Positions 18,350 through 27,220 of a stretch of 58,545 nucleotides of DNA are shown piece by piece (the stretch's first letter is position 1; every line of letters starts with the position of its first letter). Source of the DNA: Thraustochytrium sp. TN22 (lineage: Eukaryota; Sar; Bigyra; Thraustochytrida; Thraustochytriidae); the NCBI GenBank assembly GCA_013306675.1, contig JABLUY010000225.1, positions 1-58,545 on the forward strand. The letters are read 5' to 3'. The position numbers and the translations under genes were made by a program. The notes under the pieces are model-generated. The model saw only the letters and a program-made list of their open reading frames with translations, was not told where the DNA came from and did no database searches.

Positions 18350-19549
18350 CTACTCGTCAATGCCGACGGCGTCGCAGAACAGGGTGGCGAAGCGCTGCTC
18401 CTCGGGCAGCTTGCTGAGCGCCGGGTTGCTGCGCAGCTTGTGGATGATGTCGCGAAAGTGCCGGTAGGTGACGTGTCCGGAGCCGTCCTTTTCGCCGAGC
18501 TCGCCGAGCACGAGCGCGAGGTTCTCGGTGCCGATGATGGCGGCGCCCTCGTCAAGCTTCTCGCGCAGCTGCTCCATGGTGACGCCGCCCTCGGGCGCCT
18601 CGGACTTCATCATGCCGTACATCTCCTTCATGTTGGCCTCCTCCTGGTCCATGAAGAGCAGCGGCACCATGCCGAGCAGGCAGCCGATGCAGATGCCGAT
18701 GGAGGTGGCGATGAAGTTGAGGAAGCGCACCTTGCGCGTCTGCATCTGCTGGAGGGTCAGCTTCGGGTCCTTGAGCCCGAGGCGCTTGGACGAGGCCTCC
18801 ACGTAGCCGCCGAGCCCGAGGCCGGCAACGTCCGAGATCATGTTGCCCAGGCCGGCCGCCGCGAGCGTGGAGATGCCCAGCACACGGCCGAGCTGCGTGT
18901 CGATGACGTCGCCGGCCACGAGCATAATGGCGTTATCCAAGAAGCCGAACGCCACAAAGGGCACGCCGCCCAGCAGCGCGAACTGCCACAGCTGCTCGCG
19001 CGTGGGCTCCAGCGCGGGGCGGCCGCCGGATTTGCTCTGCATGTTGACCAGATTCTGAAGCCACTCGTTCAGCTCCTGGCTCGACACGTGGCCGTCCTTG
19101 TTCACGTCGATCTGATCCTTGATGTCGTCGCCCATGGAGAAGGAGATCTCACGAATCATGATCTTTTGCCGGTGTCGCCTGGCCAGGTAGTCCGAATAGC
19201 TGCGCCCACCGCTCAACTCCTGGTCCAGGATCGCGTTCGCGATGCGCAGCTTCGTGTTGTGCGACATCACCTGCACCAGGTCGTTCGCCATGCTGGGATC
19301 CTGGTCCAGCGTGCGCGCCAGGCCCTCCAGCCGCAGCTGGTGCTGCGCGTCCGTCTTGGACCCGGTCGTCGACGGCGGCGGGGTCGATGAAGACGACGAC
19401 GACGACGACGACGACGACGAAAGCGGCCGCGCCGGCGCCAGCGCCGCCGCGGGCGCCGGCCACGCCGCCACGCCCTGCCGCCGCGCCGCCGCCGTCGCGG
19501 CCGCCGCTGCCGCGCCGCGCGCCGTCGTCTTCGTCGCGAGCGCGAGCAT
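18350..19549 (-). CDS. EF-hand plus TMEM65-family membrane protein
   Basis: A 399-residue protein. The N-terminus (MLALATKTTARGAAAA, Arg-rich, no acids) looks like a mitochondrial presequence and is followed by a 12-Ser run. A canonical EF-hand loop, DVNKDGHVSSQE, is at about 148-159 with Asp, Asn, Asp and Glu at positions 1, 3, 5 and 12. The TMEM65 core then follows: PFVAFGFLDNAIMLVAGDVID, STLAAAGLGNMISDVAG and a third hydrophobic segment (FIATSIGICIGCLLGMVPLL), giving about three membrane spans at residues 188-303. The C-terminus has a second, degenerate EF-like loop (EKDGSGHVTYRH). Human TMEM65 is an inner mitochondrial membrane protein linked to mitochondrial Na+/Ca2+ exchange. A Ca2+-sensing version is inferred here. 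The start at 19549 is the first ATG that gives a presequence. Confidence 0.85.
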   Translation of the reverse strand: MLALATKTTARGAAAAAATAAARRQGVAAWPAPAAALAPARPLSSSSSSSSSSSSTPPPSTTGSKTDAQHQLRLEGLARTLDQDPSMANDLVQVMSHNTKLRIANAILDQELSGGRSYSDYLARRHRQKIMIREISFSMGDDIKDQIDVNKDGHVSSQELNEWLQNLVNMQSKSGGRPALEPTREQLWQFALLGGVPFVAFGFLDNAIMLVAGDVIDTQLGRVLGISTLAAAGLGNMISDVAGLGLGGYVEASSKRLGLKDPKLTLQQMQTRKVRFLNFIATSIGICIGCLLGMVPLLFMDQEEANMKEMYGMMKSEAPEGGVTMEQLREKLDEGAAIIGTENLALVLGELGEKDGSGHVTYRHFRDIIHKLRSNPALSKLPEEQRFATLFCDAVGIDE

Positions 19550-19554
19550 CCTGC

Positions 19555-19670
19555 CGCCGCCCGAAGGCGCGCAAGCGAGCAAGCGAGCGAGCGAGCGAGC
19601 GAGCGGGCGACCGACCCAGCGCCCGACCCAGCGCGCGCGCGAGCGGCGAGCGAGCGAGCGAGCGAGACTG
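19555..19670. repeat. Tetranucleotide-like array in 5' leader
   Basis: GCGA/GCAA units repeat through this stretch directly upstream of the minus-strand TMEM65-like start codon, probably within its 5' UTR or promoter. Similar 4-bp-period arrays precede several other start codons in the window. Confidence 0.7.
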
Positions 19671-19946
19671 CCAAGCGAGTGCGGTGACAGGCAATGGATG
19701 GGTGAATGGATCCATGACATTTGAACACGCGCCGCGCCAGGACGCCGCTGCTCATTGCCGCGCGCAGACGCGCAACGCCACGGGCGCGCCCCTCCGGCGG
19801 GCGCGGCGCGGCGGCGGGAGCCGCCCGGCGATGCACGGCGCCCCCGCGCCCGGCCTCTTCGCTGCGCTAGTGACGTGAGCGGGCCGCGTGCACGCGGCCG
19901 CGACCTTGGAGCGGGACCAGGAGCACGCCGCCGCCGCCGCCGCCGC

Positions 19947-19990
<44 letters not shown>

Positions 19991-20015
19991 TCGAGGAGGA
20001 GAAGCGGCGACCGCC
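19671..20015. promoter_or_regulatory. Divergent promoter region
   Basis: This is the rest of the 466-bp spacer between the divergent TMEM65-like gene and the membrane-protein gene at 20016. It includes a TGACGTGAG element (19871-19879) and, just before the plus-strand ATG, a (GAGGAC)n run near 19949-19990 that lies in the presumed 5' UTR rather than in a coding frame. Confidence 0.5.
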
Positions 20016-21392
20016 ATGGCGAGCGACGCGGACGCCGCGAGCTCGCGCGCGGCGCCGCGGTCGCCGCGAGGCAGCGGCACGCGCACGAGCTCGCCGACAA
20101 GGGCTCCGCGGCGCGGGGCGACGACGTCGCCAGCAGGGGCGGCGACGCCCTCGTCGGCGGCGGCGACCTCGCCCGGTTCGGGATCCGGGACAGAGCCTCC
20201 GCCGCCGCCGCCCCCCACGCCCAACACGCGGCGACGCAAGTCGCTGCCACCCGTCGTGCGCGAGGACGCCGCCTCGCTGTTGACGGGGTCACAGGCCAGG
20301 GTCGGGCTCTTTTTGGTGCTCGTGGGCCTGGCGGCCATGGTGCGGTTCGCGAGCGTGGAGGCGGTGAGCGGCGTGCTCTCGCGGTTCCTCGCCGCCGAAG
20401 GAGTCGTGCAGCTGGGCTTGGCGGCCGTCCTGCAACCGACGACGGCGCTCGACACGCCGTACCACGTGCTCGTGACGGCCTGCGTCGCCGCAGCGCTCTT
20501 CTATAGGCTGCCGGTGGCCTTGACCGGCGAGGTGCTCTGGGTTCTCTTTGGCGTGGGGAGCGTGCCGCTCGGGTGCGTGCTGCTCTGGCACGGCGCGCTG
20601 CAAACACAGCTCAAGTACCACACCTCGCCCATGTACTGGAACTTTAGCTTCGAGAGCCGGCCGAGCCGGCCGGGCGTGCTGACTCGCGCGCAGGGCTCGG
20701 GCTCAGGGAGCGGGCGCTTCGCACTTGCGCACGCCTCACCAGCCTCCCTCACGGTGGTGCTCGCGCTCACGCAGCTCATGGTGCAGCTGCTGGAGATCGG
20801 CGGCTTGACCGAGGCGGACCGCGCCATCCTTGTGCAGGCGCGCAACCACTTTCTCTTCCGCGTGCGCAACTCGTCGTCGTTGCGTCACAAGGCCATCGCG
20901 TCGGAGCTGCTCTTCCGCGTGGTGGCTGGCCTGCTCATGCAGCGCACGGCGCAGCAAATGGTAGAGCCTACCGGGCCGGTGTCGGCAACGCTCGCCTTTA
21001 TGGAGCAGCAGTTCTCGGAGCGACTTCTGCAGCAGAGCGAGGTCTTCATCAAGCCGCTGCCGGACCCGCTGGACCCGGACACCACGCTCAAGCTCGTGGC
21101 GTACTCGGTGGGTGCGCTGCTCACGCACAAGCGCTTCTTCAAGGCGCTCAAGTCATGGCAGGGCGGCTCCCTGCACCCGACACTGCAGGCGGGCAAGTAC
21201 GTGACGCGCTTCACAATCCTCGTCTACCTCACGAGCCGCTTTCTCATCGTGCAGAGCCGCCGCAACCGTGGTACGTTTCGCGGTGCCGAGGAGCTCGAGC
21301 CCATCGCAGAGCGTCGTAGGCAGGATGGGGCTGGGCCGCTGCCGGAGGGACCCGGCACGGCGTGGGCCACGCCGCCGTCCATGTATCTCTGA
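20016..21392 (+). CDS. Hypothetical multi-pass membrane protein
   Basis: A 458-residue protein that I do not recognise. Residues 1-80 are disordered (Ser/Pro/Thr/Arg with a seven-proline run). Hydrophobic segments follow: VGLFLVLVGLAAMVRF near 92, a second near 120-135, YHVLVTACVAAALFYRL near 149, GEVLWVLFGVGSVPLGCVLL near 170, and SLTVVLALTQLMVQLLEIGG near 245. The C-terminal part is amphipathic and ends with a disordered tail. I chose 20016 because its context is a perfect Kozak match (ACCGCCATGGCG); the open frame runs upstream to an ATG at 19755 through leader DNA. It could be an organellar or endomembrane protein; nothing shows which. Confidence 0.68.
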   Translation: MASDADAASSRAAPRSPRGSGTRTSSPTRAPRRGATTSPAGAATPSSAAATSPGSGSGTEPPPPPPPTPNTRRRKSLPPVVREDAASLLTGSQARVGLFLVLVGLAAMVRFASVEAVSGVLSRFLAAEGVVQLGLAAVLQPTTALDTPYHVLVTACVAAALFYRLPVALTGEVLWVLFGVGSVPLGCVLLWHGALQTQLKYHTSPMYWNFSFESRPSRPGVLTRAQGSGSGSGRFALAHASPASLTVVLALTQLMVQLLEIGGLTEADRAILVQARNHFLFRVRNSSSLRHKAIASELLFRVVAGLLMQRTAQQMVEPTGPVSATLAFMEQQFSERLLQQSEVFIKPLPDPLDPDTTLKLVAYSVGALLTHKRFFKALKSWQGGSLHPTLQAGKYVTRFTILVYLTSRFLIVQSRRNRGTFRGAEELEPIAERRRQDGAGPLPEGPGTAWATPPSMYL

Positions 21393-21632
21393 TTTCTTCG
21401 CCAGGCAGCCAGGCAGCTGGGCAAGGGAATGAGTCAGTCAAAGGGGGGTTTCGTTCAGTCAGCTAGTTATTAGTGCACAGATATTTGCCGTTCGGCTCGT
21501 CTGGTTGGATGGGATTTGTCCTCTTTCGTTTTTTTCTGGGCGCAACTTGAGGGGTCGCCTTGCCAGCAGCTCGCACGCCATGCGCGAGCTCGCCCGGCCA
21601 AGACCCTGCCCAGCCTGCACGGCTCGGGCGGC

Positions 21633-22103
21633 TCAGGCGGTCTGCGCGACCGGCGTGCTAGACGACAGACTGAACTTCTTCTGCAGTGCGGATTCGAGCT
21701 GCTTGGACTTGCGGCGCGGCGCTCCTGGTCGCTTGGCCTTGATGACCACGGTCTGCAGCTTGGCTTCAAAGGGCACCACCGAGACGGAGAGCCTTGGCCG
21801 CGTCCGGGTCAGCGAGGCGCGCTTGATGGAAAGGACGAGTTGATTAAGCGCATCGGCGTCCGAGCCGGCGTTTACAGGTGCCATACGCTTGCCCATGGTG
21901 TGCTGCGCGGCGAGGAGCCTCTTTCGCAGGCTCGACCGCTTGGCTTGCTCAGCTTTGCTCCTTTGCACTTCCGCGAAGCAAATATGCTTGCGAGGTCTCC
22001 GCTTCCTGGCCTGTGAGGCACGAAGCCAGGTGAGGCAACGCCGCAATGCCGTCCAGACCTCGTGCTGGTCCCCGTTCGCCAGAGACGGACGATGTGAGCG
22101 CAC
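21633..22103 (-). CDS. Possible small basic protein, doubtful
   Basis: A 156-codon open frame on the minus strand, Lys/Arg-rich and without a recognised domain. It opens at a GTG; the first credible ATG is at 21896, giving an 87-residue product that starts MGKRMAPVNAGSDADAL. The composition (balanced Val, Ile, Lys, Ser) is less biased than nearby shadow frames, which is the main reason to list it. It could be a real short gene, the last exon of a spliced gene whose upstream exon I cannot find, or chance. It converges on the membrane-protein gene ending at 21392. Confidence 0.3.
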   Translation of the reverse strand: MRSHRPSLANGDQHEVWTALRRCLTWLRASQARKRRPRKHICFAEVQRSKAEQAKRSSLRKRLLAAQHTMGKRMAPVNAGSDADALNQLVLSIKRASLTRTRPRLSVSVVPFEAKLQTVVIKAKRPGAPRRKSKQLESALQKKFSLSSSTPVAQTA

Positions 22104-24706
22104 GTTCGGGGGGGGGTATCACCGTGCGTCACCGACGCGCTGGCTCGGCGCGCCCCGCCTCACGCGCTCCCCCTTCGAGAGCGGCCGACGTGGAACCTTG
22201 CCGGCCTCGCGGGACAGCGCCAATGCCCGCGCCTTTGCGTCTGACCCAGATCGGGGCGCAGCTGCCCGCCTGCCCTGCCGTCCGCCACACCCGCACCGAC
22301 CTGCAGCGCAGTGCAGAGCAGAGGGTGCAACGCAGCGCTTCCACGAGCCGAGCCTTCGCGGCGCCCTGCGGCGACGCGTGCTTGCGTGCGTGCGCGCGTG
22401 AGTGTTTTCGATTTGCTGCCGCGCGCGGCGTCTTCGTTTTACTCGCTCCTACTTCCTTCCCACTTTGGCTGCCCCTGTGCCTCCCCACCCCGGTGCTGCC
22501 TGCCCCGTTCTGACAGCTCATCAACAGCTCCACTCAGCTCTGGTATGCTCTGCTCACATTAGCGAGGCAGCAGGCCGCTGCGCATCCCCACGGCGCGCTG
22601 CGCACCCCCGCGGCATGTAACGAGACCAGCTGCCACTTGCCTCACATCCCCAGCCTTCCTCGCCTCGCCTCGCCTCACCTCACCTCAACTCATCTCCTCA
22701 GCTGGCAGTTTCGCGCCCGCTCCGCCGAGTCCAGGCCAACTTGAAGCTGAGTCCGCGCGTTGCTCGTGCCGGGCTCGCTGTCAGTCTTTGCCCATTTCGA
22801 GATCACCTTGCAGTGTGGCCACGGGCCACCTCGGGTCCAGCACGGCTGGCCAGGACCACGGCCGGCGGACGCGCCCCCGTCTCCGTCTCCCTCGGCCGGC
22901 GCCCCGCGTGTCCCTTTGCTCCTATTTGTCTTTCTGTCTGTATGTCTCTCTCTCTCCCTGTCTGGCTGTTGCGCTCTCCCTTTACTGTTCGTGGGAAAAA
23001 CTTGGCGTAACGGGCAACTCGCCGCGTGGGCGGCGCCGGGCCCGAACCTCGCGAGGCTTGCGCGGCAGCATCACGTCTGCCTCGCCGTCAGGCCGGGTGG
23101 TGCTTCGGCGCGGGGCTCTTCTCTCGAGCCATTCGCGAAGCCTAGCGGGACTCCCGGGCCGTGCTGTTCCTCCCTCGAGCGTCGCGCTCCCGCACGGACC
23201 TTCTGGGCTAGCTCATGGGACCTCACCATTTGCCAGGCAGTGCACTGGACGCTCGACCGACCCTTGCTTCTTCTTCTGTTCAAGATGTTTCATGCAGGAG
23301 GAGGAGCGGCCAAGCAAGCCCGGTTCGGGCCCGCACAGCGGCGCGCTGCACTGCAGCAAGAATCATCGGAGTCACTCTGGGCCTAGCTAGCCTACACAGC
23401 GCGCAACGCGCGTCCCTGGCAGTGCAGTACTAGTACGCGGCGGCTGGGTTGGCCGTTTTTCATGCATGCATCTGGCTGACCGCATCGGCCCGAGGAATGC
23501 GCGCCAGCAAGCGACCGCCACTCTGGAAGGGCTCCGCTGGGCTAGTGGGCTTGCCCACTCGATTCTCAATGACGATGCGCACGGGCTTGATGAAGTTTCC
23601 AGCGCGCTGAGGCCGTGGGACAGACACCCCCCCTGCCTACTCGGCCCTGAGCAGGTGGTCGTAATGGCGGGTCTCCATCCATCACAGATTACTCTGCAAC
23701 CGGGTAGAGATGAGAGGCGCTGGGAAGAGGGAGAGGGAGAGGGAGATTTGAGCTTGCTCGCTCGTAGCTGGCCGCTCAAGGCTGGCCTGGCGGGCCGGAC
23801 GGCCCGGACCCCTTGGCCTTGAAGTTTACGCGTCGCGAACGCAAATGGAAGCTGCCAACTTTGGTCCTACGTGCGCGTGAGGCGAGCCATGGCGCACTGA
23901 CGCACTTTGATGATGACGACAACGTTACTTACAAATTAGACGCGCGTGGTCGGCTCGTGGATAGCCGGCCTAGCTTGCCGATGCGCGTGGCCAGCGAGGG
24001 CTTGTTGCCGGCCGCGTTCGCTCGCTCGCTGGCAGGCAGGCAAGCAGGCAGGCAGGCTGGTTGGCAGGCTGACTGGTGATGCAGGGTGTTCCGTCATGGA
24101 GGTCTTGCTCATTGCGCTATCGTGCTTTTCGCTTCGCCAGAGTTGAGTTGTGCCCACCCCCATCACGGTGCGCACAGACGGGCAGCAGCAGCAGTAGCAT
24201 GCAGAGGCAGCAACAAGCAAATACAAAGAGGCAGCAGCAAATGTAGAGGTAGCAACATGCAATTACAGAGGCCGCAACAAATTTTGTATGGCCATGCCTC
24301 GCGCTCGCAGACGCTGCGTCGGCGGCGCGCAATGGGTGCCACACGAGCCATGGAGTACCGATGCTACGAGGGAGAAGAAAAGGGGACGGCTGTGCGCCAA
24401 TGGGGGGTTCAAGGACCATCCCTTCCGACGCAAAGTACATCTAGGCCTAGAAAAAAGAGCGAGCGTAAGAATGCCCCCCTTCCCAGTGCATGCATACTGG
24501 TGGGCATCCGCTGGTGGGCATCCGCGAGTCTCGCTAGTAGTGGAAGTCATTGAGGCGACGGGCTTTGACTGGTTGCAGTCGACGCGAAGCTCTTCTTCGT
24601 GGTACCACACGGTCCCCACCCGTTTCCAACAGGTTCATTTCAGAAGAGAAGAGAAAGAGCACACATCACACGAGTTCGCACTCTCCGGTAGTAGAGCGCG
24701 CTCAGA
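22104..24706. other. 2.6-kb region without recognisable genes
   Basis: I find no domain-bearing frame, tRNA or other RNA here. The region is less GC-rich than its neighbours. It has TGCAGTGC motifs (about 22302-22317, 23345-23357, 23419-23430), a TAGCTAGC element (23383-23390), a GGCA tetranucleotide array (about 24032-24065) and a degenerate AGAGG-anchored minisatellite (24203-24285). Frames of 100-208 codons on the plus strand near 22760-23390 have no plausible protein composition. Confidence 0.5.
24203..24285. repeat. Degenerate minisatellite, AGAGG-anchored units
   Basis: Four imperfect units of 18-24 bp each begin AGAGG (24203, 24227, 24245, 24267) and continue with CAGCAACA-like sequence. 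The array is A-rich, in contrast to the surrounding GC-rich DNA, and directly follows a short CAG run at 24182-24195. Confidence 0.65.
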
Positions 24707-26371
24707 TCAGGCCATGTCCAAGGAGGTTCGTGAAGACGGGGCCTCTTTGATGGGGTCGATCTGCGTGACCTTCTCGTACTTGGGAGAGACGAATTCATCC
24801 AGAGACTCCACCATGGGCTGATTGAGCGTCTCGCGACGAAGCGAGAAGGTGACGCCGGCGGCGAGAAACCAGAGCGACGCGTAGAAGACAGCAGCCAGCG
24901 TGAAGGAAATGGATGTGAGCGCCGTGACGCCAAAGGGCGCGATGATGGGCGCCAAGCGATGGCTGAGGTGGCAGGTGCTGAAGCCCGTGACGCGCACCGA
25001 GGTGGGCAGGGTCTCCGGCGTGTACGTGTAGAGCGCGTGGTAGATGATGGAGATGCCGACGTGGCTGAGGATGAGGATGAGGCAGATTATTTCGAAGGAG
25101 GACTCGACCTGGCTCACGACGAGCGTGCTGGTGCCAACGAGGCAGAGCCCGAGGCGGAGCTCGGTGAGTCGCTTGACGCGCGTGGACAAGTACGTGACGA
25201 CGGCAGAGCCGCAGAGGCCACCCGCGCCGAGCGCGAGCGCGATCTTGTACTGCGCCTTGTCGACCTCCGGGAAGCGCTTCTTGAGCTCGAGCGGCAAGAA
25301 GGAGTACAGCGAGTACGCGAAGCTGTTGAGGAACCAGACGGCCATGAGCGGCAAAAGCACGCGCAGCACGCGGGGGTCCACGAGAATCGACAGATTGAAG
25401 AAGCCGATGCAGGTGTTGCGCGGCGCCACAACCGGGTCAAGCGTGCCGCCCGAAGATATTGAGGGCAGATCGGTGCCCCGCAGGCGCGAGAGGGAAAAGG
25501 CGGCCGGCATGGGCCGGCCGTTGACGCGCGCGATGCGCTCCACGACGGCCACGGCGTCCTCGTAGCGGCGGTTCATGATGTAGAAGCGCACGGAGCCTGG
25601 CATGTAAAAGAGCGCCACGCAAACGGGCAGGCCGATGAGCGAGGTGGTGCGCACGATGGGCTCCCAGCCCCAGGCGTCCATGAAGAGGTAGGAGAAGCCC
25701 GAGATGAAGAGGCCGCCGAGCGTGAAGCTGAAGGTCGTGAGCGCCGAGAAGAGCCCGCGCCAGTCCGTCGGCGTGCTCTCCAGCAGCAGCGTGGCGGCCG
25801 AGACGAGGTTGCCTCCGTAGCCGAAGCCGACCACCATGCGCAGCAGCGAGAAGGTCACAATGCCCTGCGCGAACGACGAGATGTAGCCGAACAGGATGCA
25901 CACGCTGAGGCTCGTGTGGTAGACGATCTTGCGGCCCACCACGTCGGAGAGCCGGCCGAAGACGAAGGTGCCGGCAACCATGCCGATGGCCGTGAAGCTC
26001 GGCACCATGGAGAGGTCCTTCTCCGGCACGTCCCACGTCTCCGGGAACTTGGCCAGCAGCAGCGACAGGATGCTCATCTCCGCCGCCTCCACGAAGAACC
26101 CGAGCGACGCCGTCATGAAGATCATCGCGTGGTACCACCCCACGCCAATCTCGTCAAAGGCCGCGTCCACCAGCTTCATCCGCTCGTCCACCGACGCGCA
26201 CATCCTCGGCAGCCCGTCCTCCGCCACCGCGCCGCCCTCCGCCTCGCCCGCCGCCGCCGCCAGCGGCGTCGCCTCGTCCTCGCCGCGCGCGCCCGTCGGC
26301 GACGCGCCCCCGCGCATCAGGCTCGCCGCGTCCGACGGCCGCCGCCGCCGCGCCAGCTCGGCGCCCGCCAT
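24707..26371 (-). CDS. MFS transporter, SV2/SVOP-like
   Basis: A 554-residue major facilitator superfamily transporter. An acidic, disordered N-terminus is followed by twelve expected membrane spans. Signature elements include FGRLSDVVGRK in the loop between helices 2 and 3 (MFS motif A) and LLRMVVGFGYGGNLV in helix 4. The central loop between helices 6 and 7 and the second half (VWFLNSFAYSLYSFLPLEL, GLCGSAVVTYLSTRVKR, YTYTPETLPTSVRVTG) resemble the sugar-porter-related SV2/SVOP branch, whose substrates are varied or unknown. I start at 26371 (GACATGGCG, good context); an in-frame ATG at 26446 would add 25 residues. It lies downstream of, and on the same strand as, the UGT gene, 850 bp away. 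Substrate unknown; plasma membrane or vesicle is likely. Confidence 0.85.
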   Translation of the reverse strand: MAGAELARRRRPSDAASLMRGGASPTGARGEDEATPLAAAAGEAEGGAVAEDGLPRMCASVDERMKLVDAAFDEIGVGWYHAMIFMTASLGFFVEAAEMSILSLLLAKFPETWDVPEKDLSMVPSFTAIGMVAGTFVFGRLSDVVGRKIVYHTSLSVCILFGYISSFAQGIVTFSLLRMVVGFGYGGNLVSAATLLLESTPTDWRGLFSALTTFSFTLGGLFISGFSYLFMDAWGWEPIVRTTSLIGLPVCVALFYMPGSVRFYIMNRRYEDAVAVVERIARVNGRPMPAAFSLSRLRGTDLPSISSGGTLDPVVAPRNTCIGFFNLSILVDPRVLRVLLPLMAVWFLNSFAYSLYSFLPLELKKRFPEVDKAQYKIALALGAGGLCGSAVVTYLSTRVKRLTELRLGLCLVGTSTLVVSQVESSFEIICLILILSHVGISIIYHALYTYTPETLPTSVRVTGFSTCHLSHRLAPIIAPFGVTALTSISFTLAAVFYASLWFLAAGVTFSLRRETLNQPMVESLDEFVSPKYEKVTQIDPIKEAPSSRTSLDMA

Positions 26372-27220
26372 GTCCTCCTCCTCCGCGCCCGCCGGCGCCG
26401 CGCCCCACCCCTCGCGCGCGCCCTCCGCCGCGCGCGCCGCCGGCATGCCTCGGCTCTGCCGCGCGCGCGCCGCCGCCGCGCCTTTTCGAAATTCAAAAAC
26501 CTCCACGCCGCGCGAGCCAAGCCACGCCACGCCACGCCACGCCGCGCCAAACCAAGCCAGGCCGCAGAGCCCGCCGCCGGGCGCGCGCTGCGAGCTCAGC
26601 GGGCTGCGCTGCGCCGCCTTGCTGCGCCTCGCCGCGCCGCGCCGCGCCGCGCCGCGCAGCGGTTGGCGGCGGCGTGGATGGCGATGAGCGAGATGGAGTC
26701 GGAGGATGGAGGCGGAGCGCAACGGGCGCAGCGACGGCGGCGAGGAGCTCCCGCGGCAGGGCGCCAGCCGCGCGACCAAGGGGCTGGAGGAGGAGGAGGA
26801 GGAGGGATGAAGGAGGAGGAGGGTCACGGTGTGGTCCCGGATACTTCGTTTGCTCGGCGAGCGGCAGGCGCTGGCTGAACTGCACGTCTTGACTCCCTGG
26901 CAGTTGGGGGACTCCTTGCGGGATGGCCGAAGAGGCTCGTCGTTGGAGTTGTAGCGTCTCACGGCTGCGCTGCGTGCGACTTGCGTTGCGTGCACGTTGC
27001 TGCGAGGTGCGGGCTTGCGCGTTTTAGTTCGAAAGATTCTTCGTTTTCGTGCCACTTCGTGGGGCAAGTGAACATAGAGGGACATGTTGGTTGTGGTGGT
27101 CATGGGGCCTGCTGCAGGCGACAGTGTGGTGGATGGATCAGAGGCGGAGCAGCTTCGAGTTGTTGCGAGCTGCTCCTGTGGCTGCGAGCGAGCTGCCACT
27201 GGCAGCTGCATCGAGGTGGA
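26372..27220. promoter_or_regulatory. Promoter region of the MFS gene, pentamer arrays
   Basis: This 849-bp gap lies between the UGT stop and the MFS start, both on the minus strand. It contains an AT-rich island on the minus strand (TTTTTGAATTTCGAAAA, 26483-26498) amid GC-rich DNA, a GCCAC pentamer array (26516-26540) and a GCCGC pentamer array (26630-26657). Frames spanning it are low-complexity Arg/Ala/Pro translations. Confidence 0.5.

Noticed and set aside
22760-23390. Overlapping frames of about 200 codons on the plus strand
   Set aside because: Two registers are equally open, both Ser/Pro/Arg/Cys-rich without domain or start context, as expected by chance.
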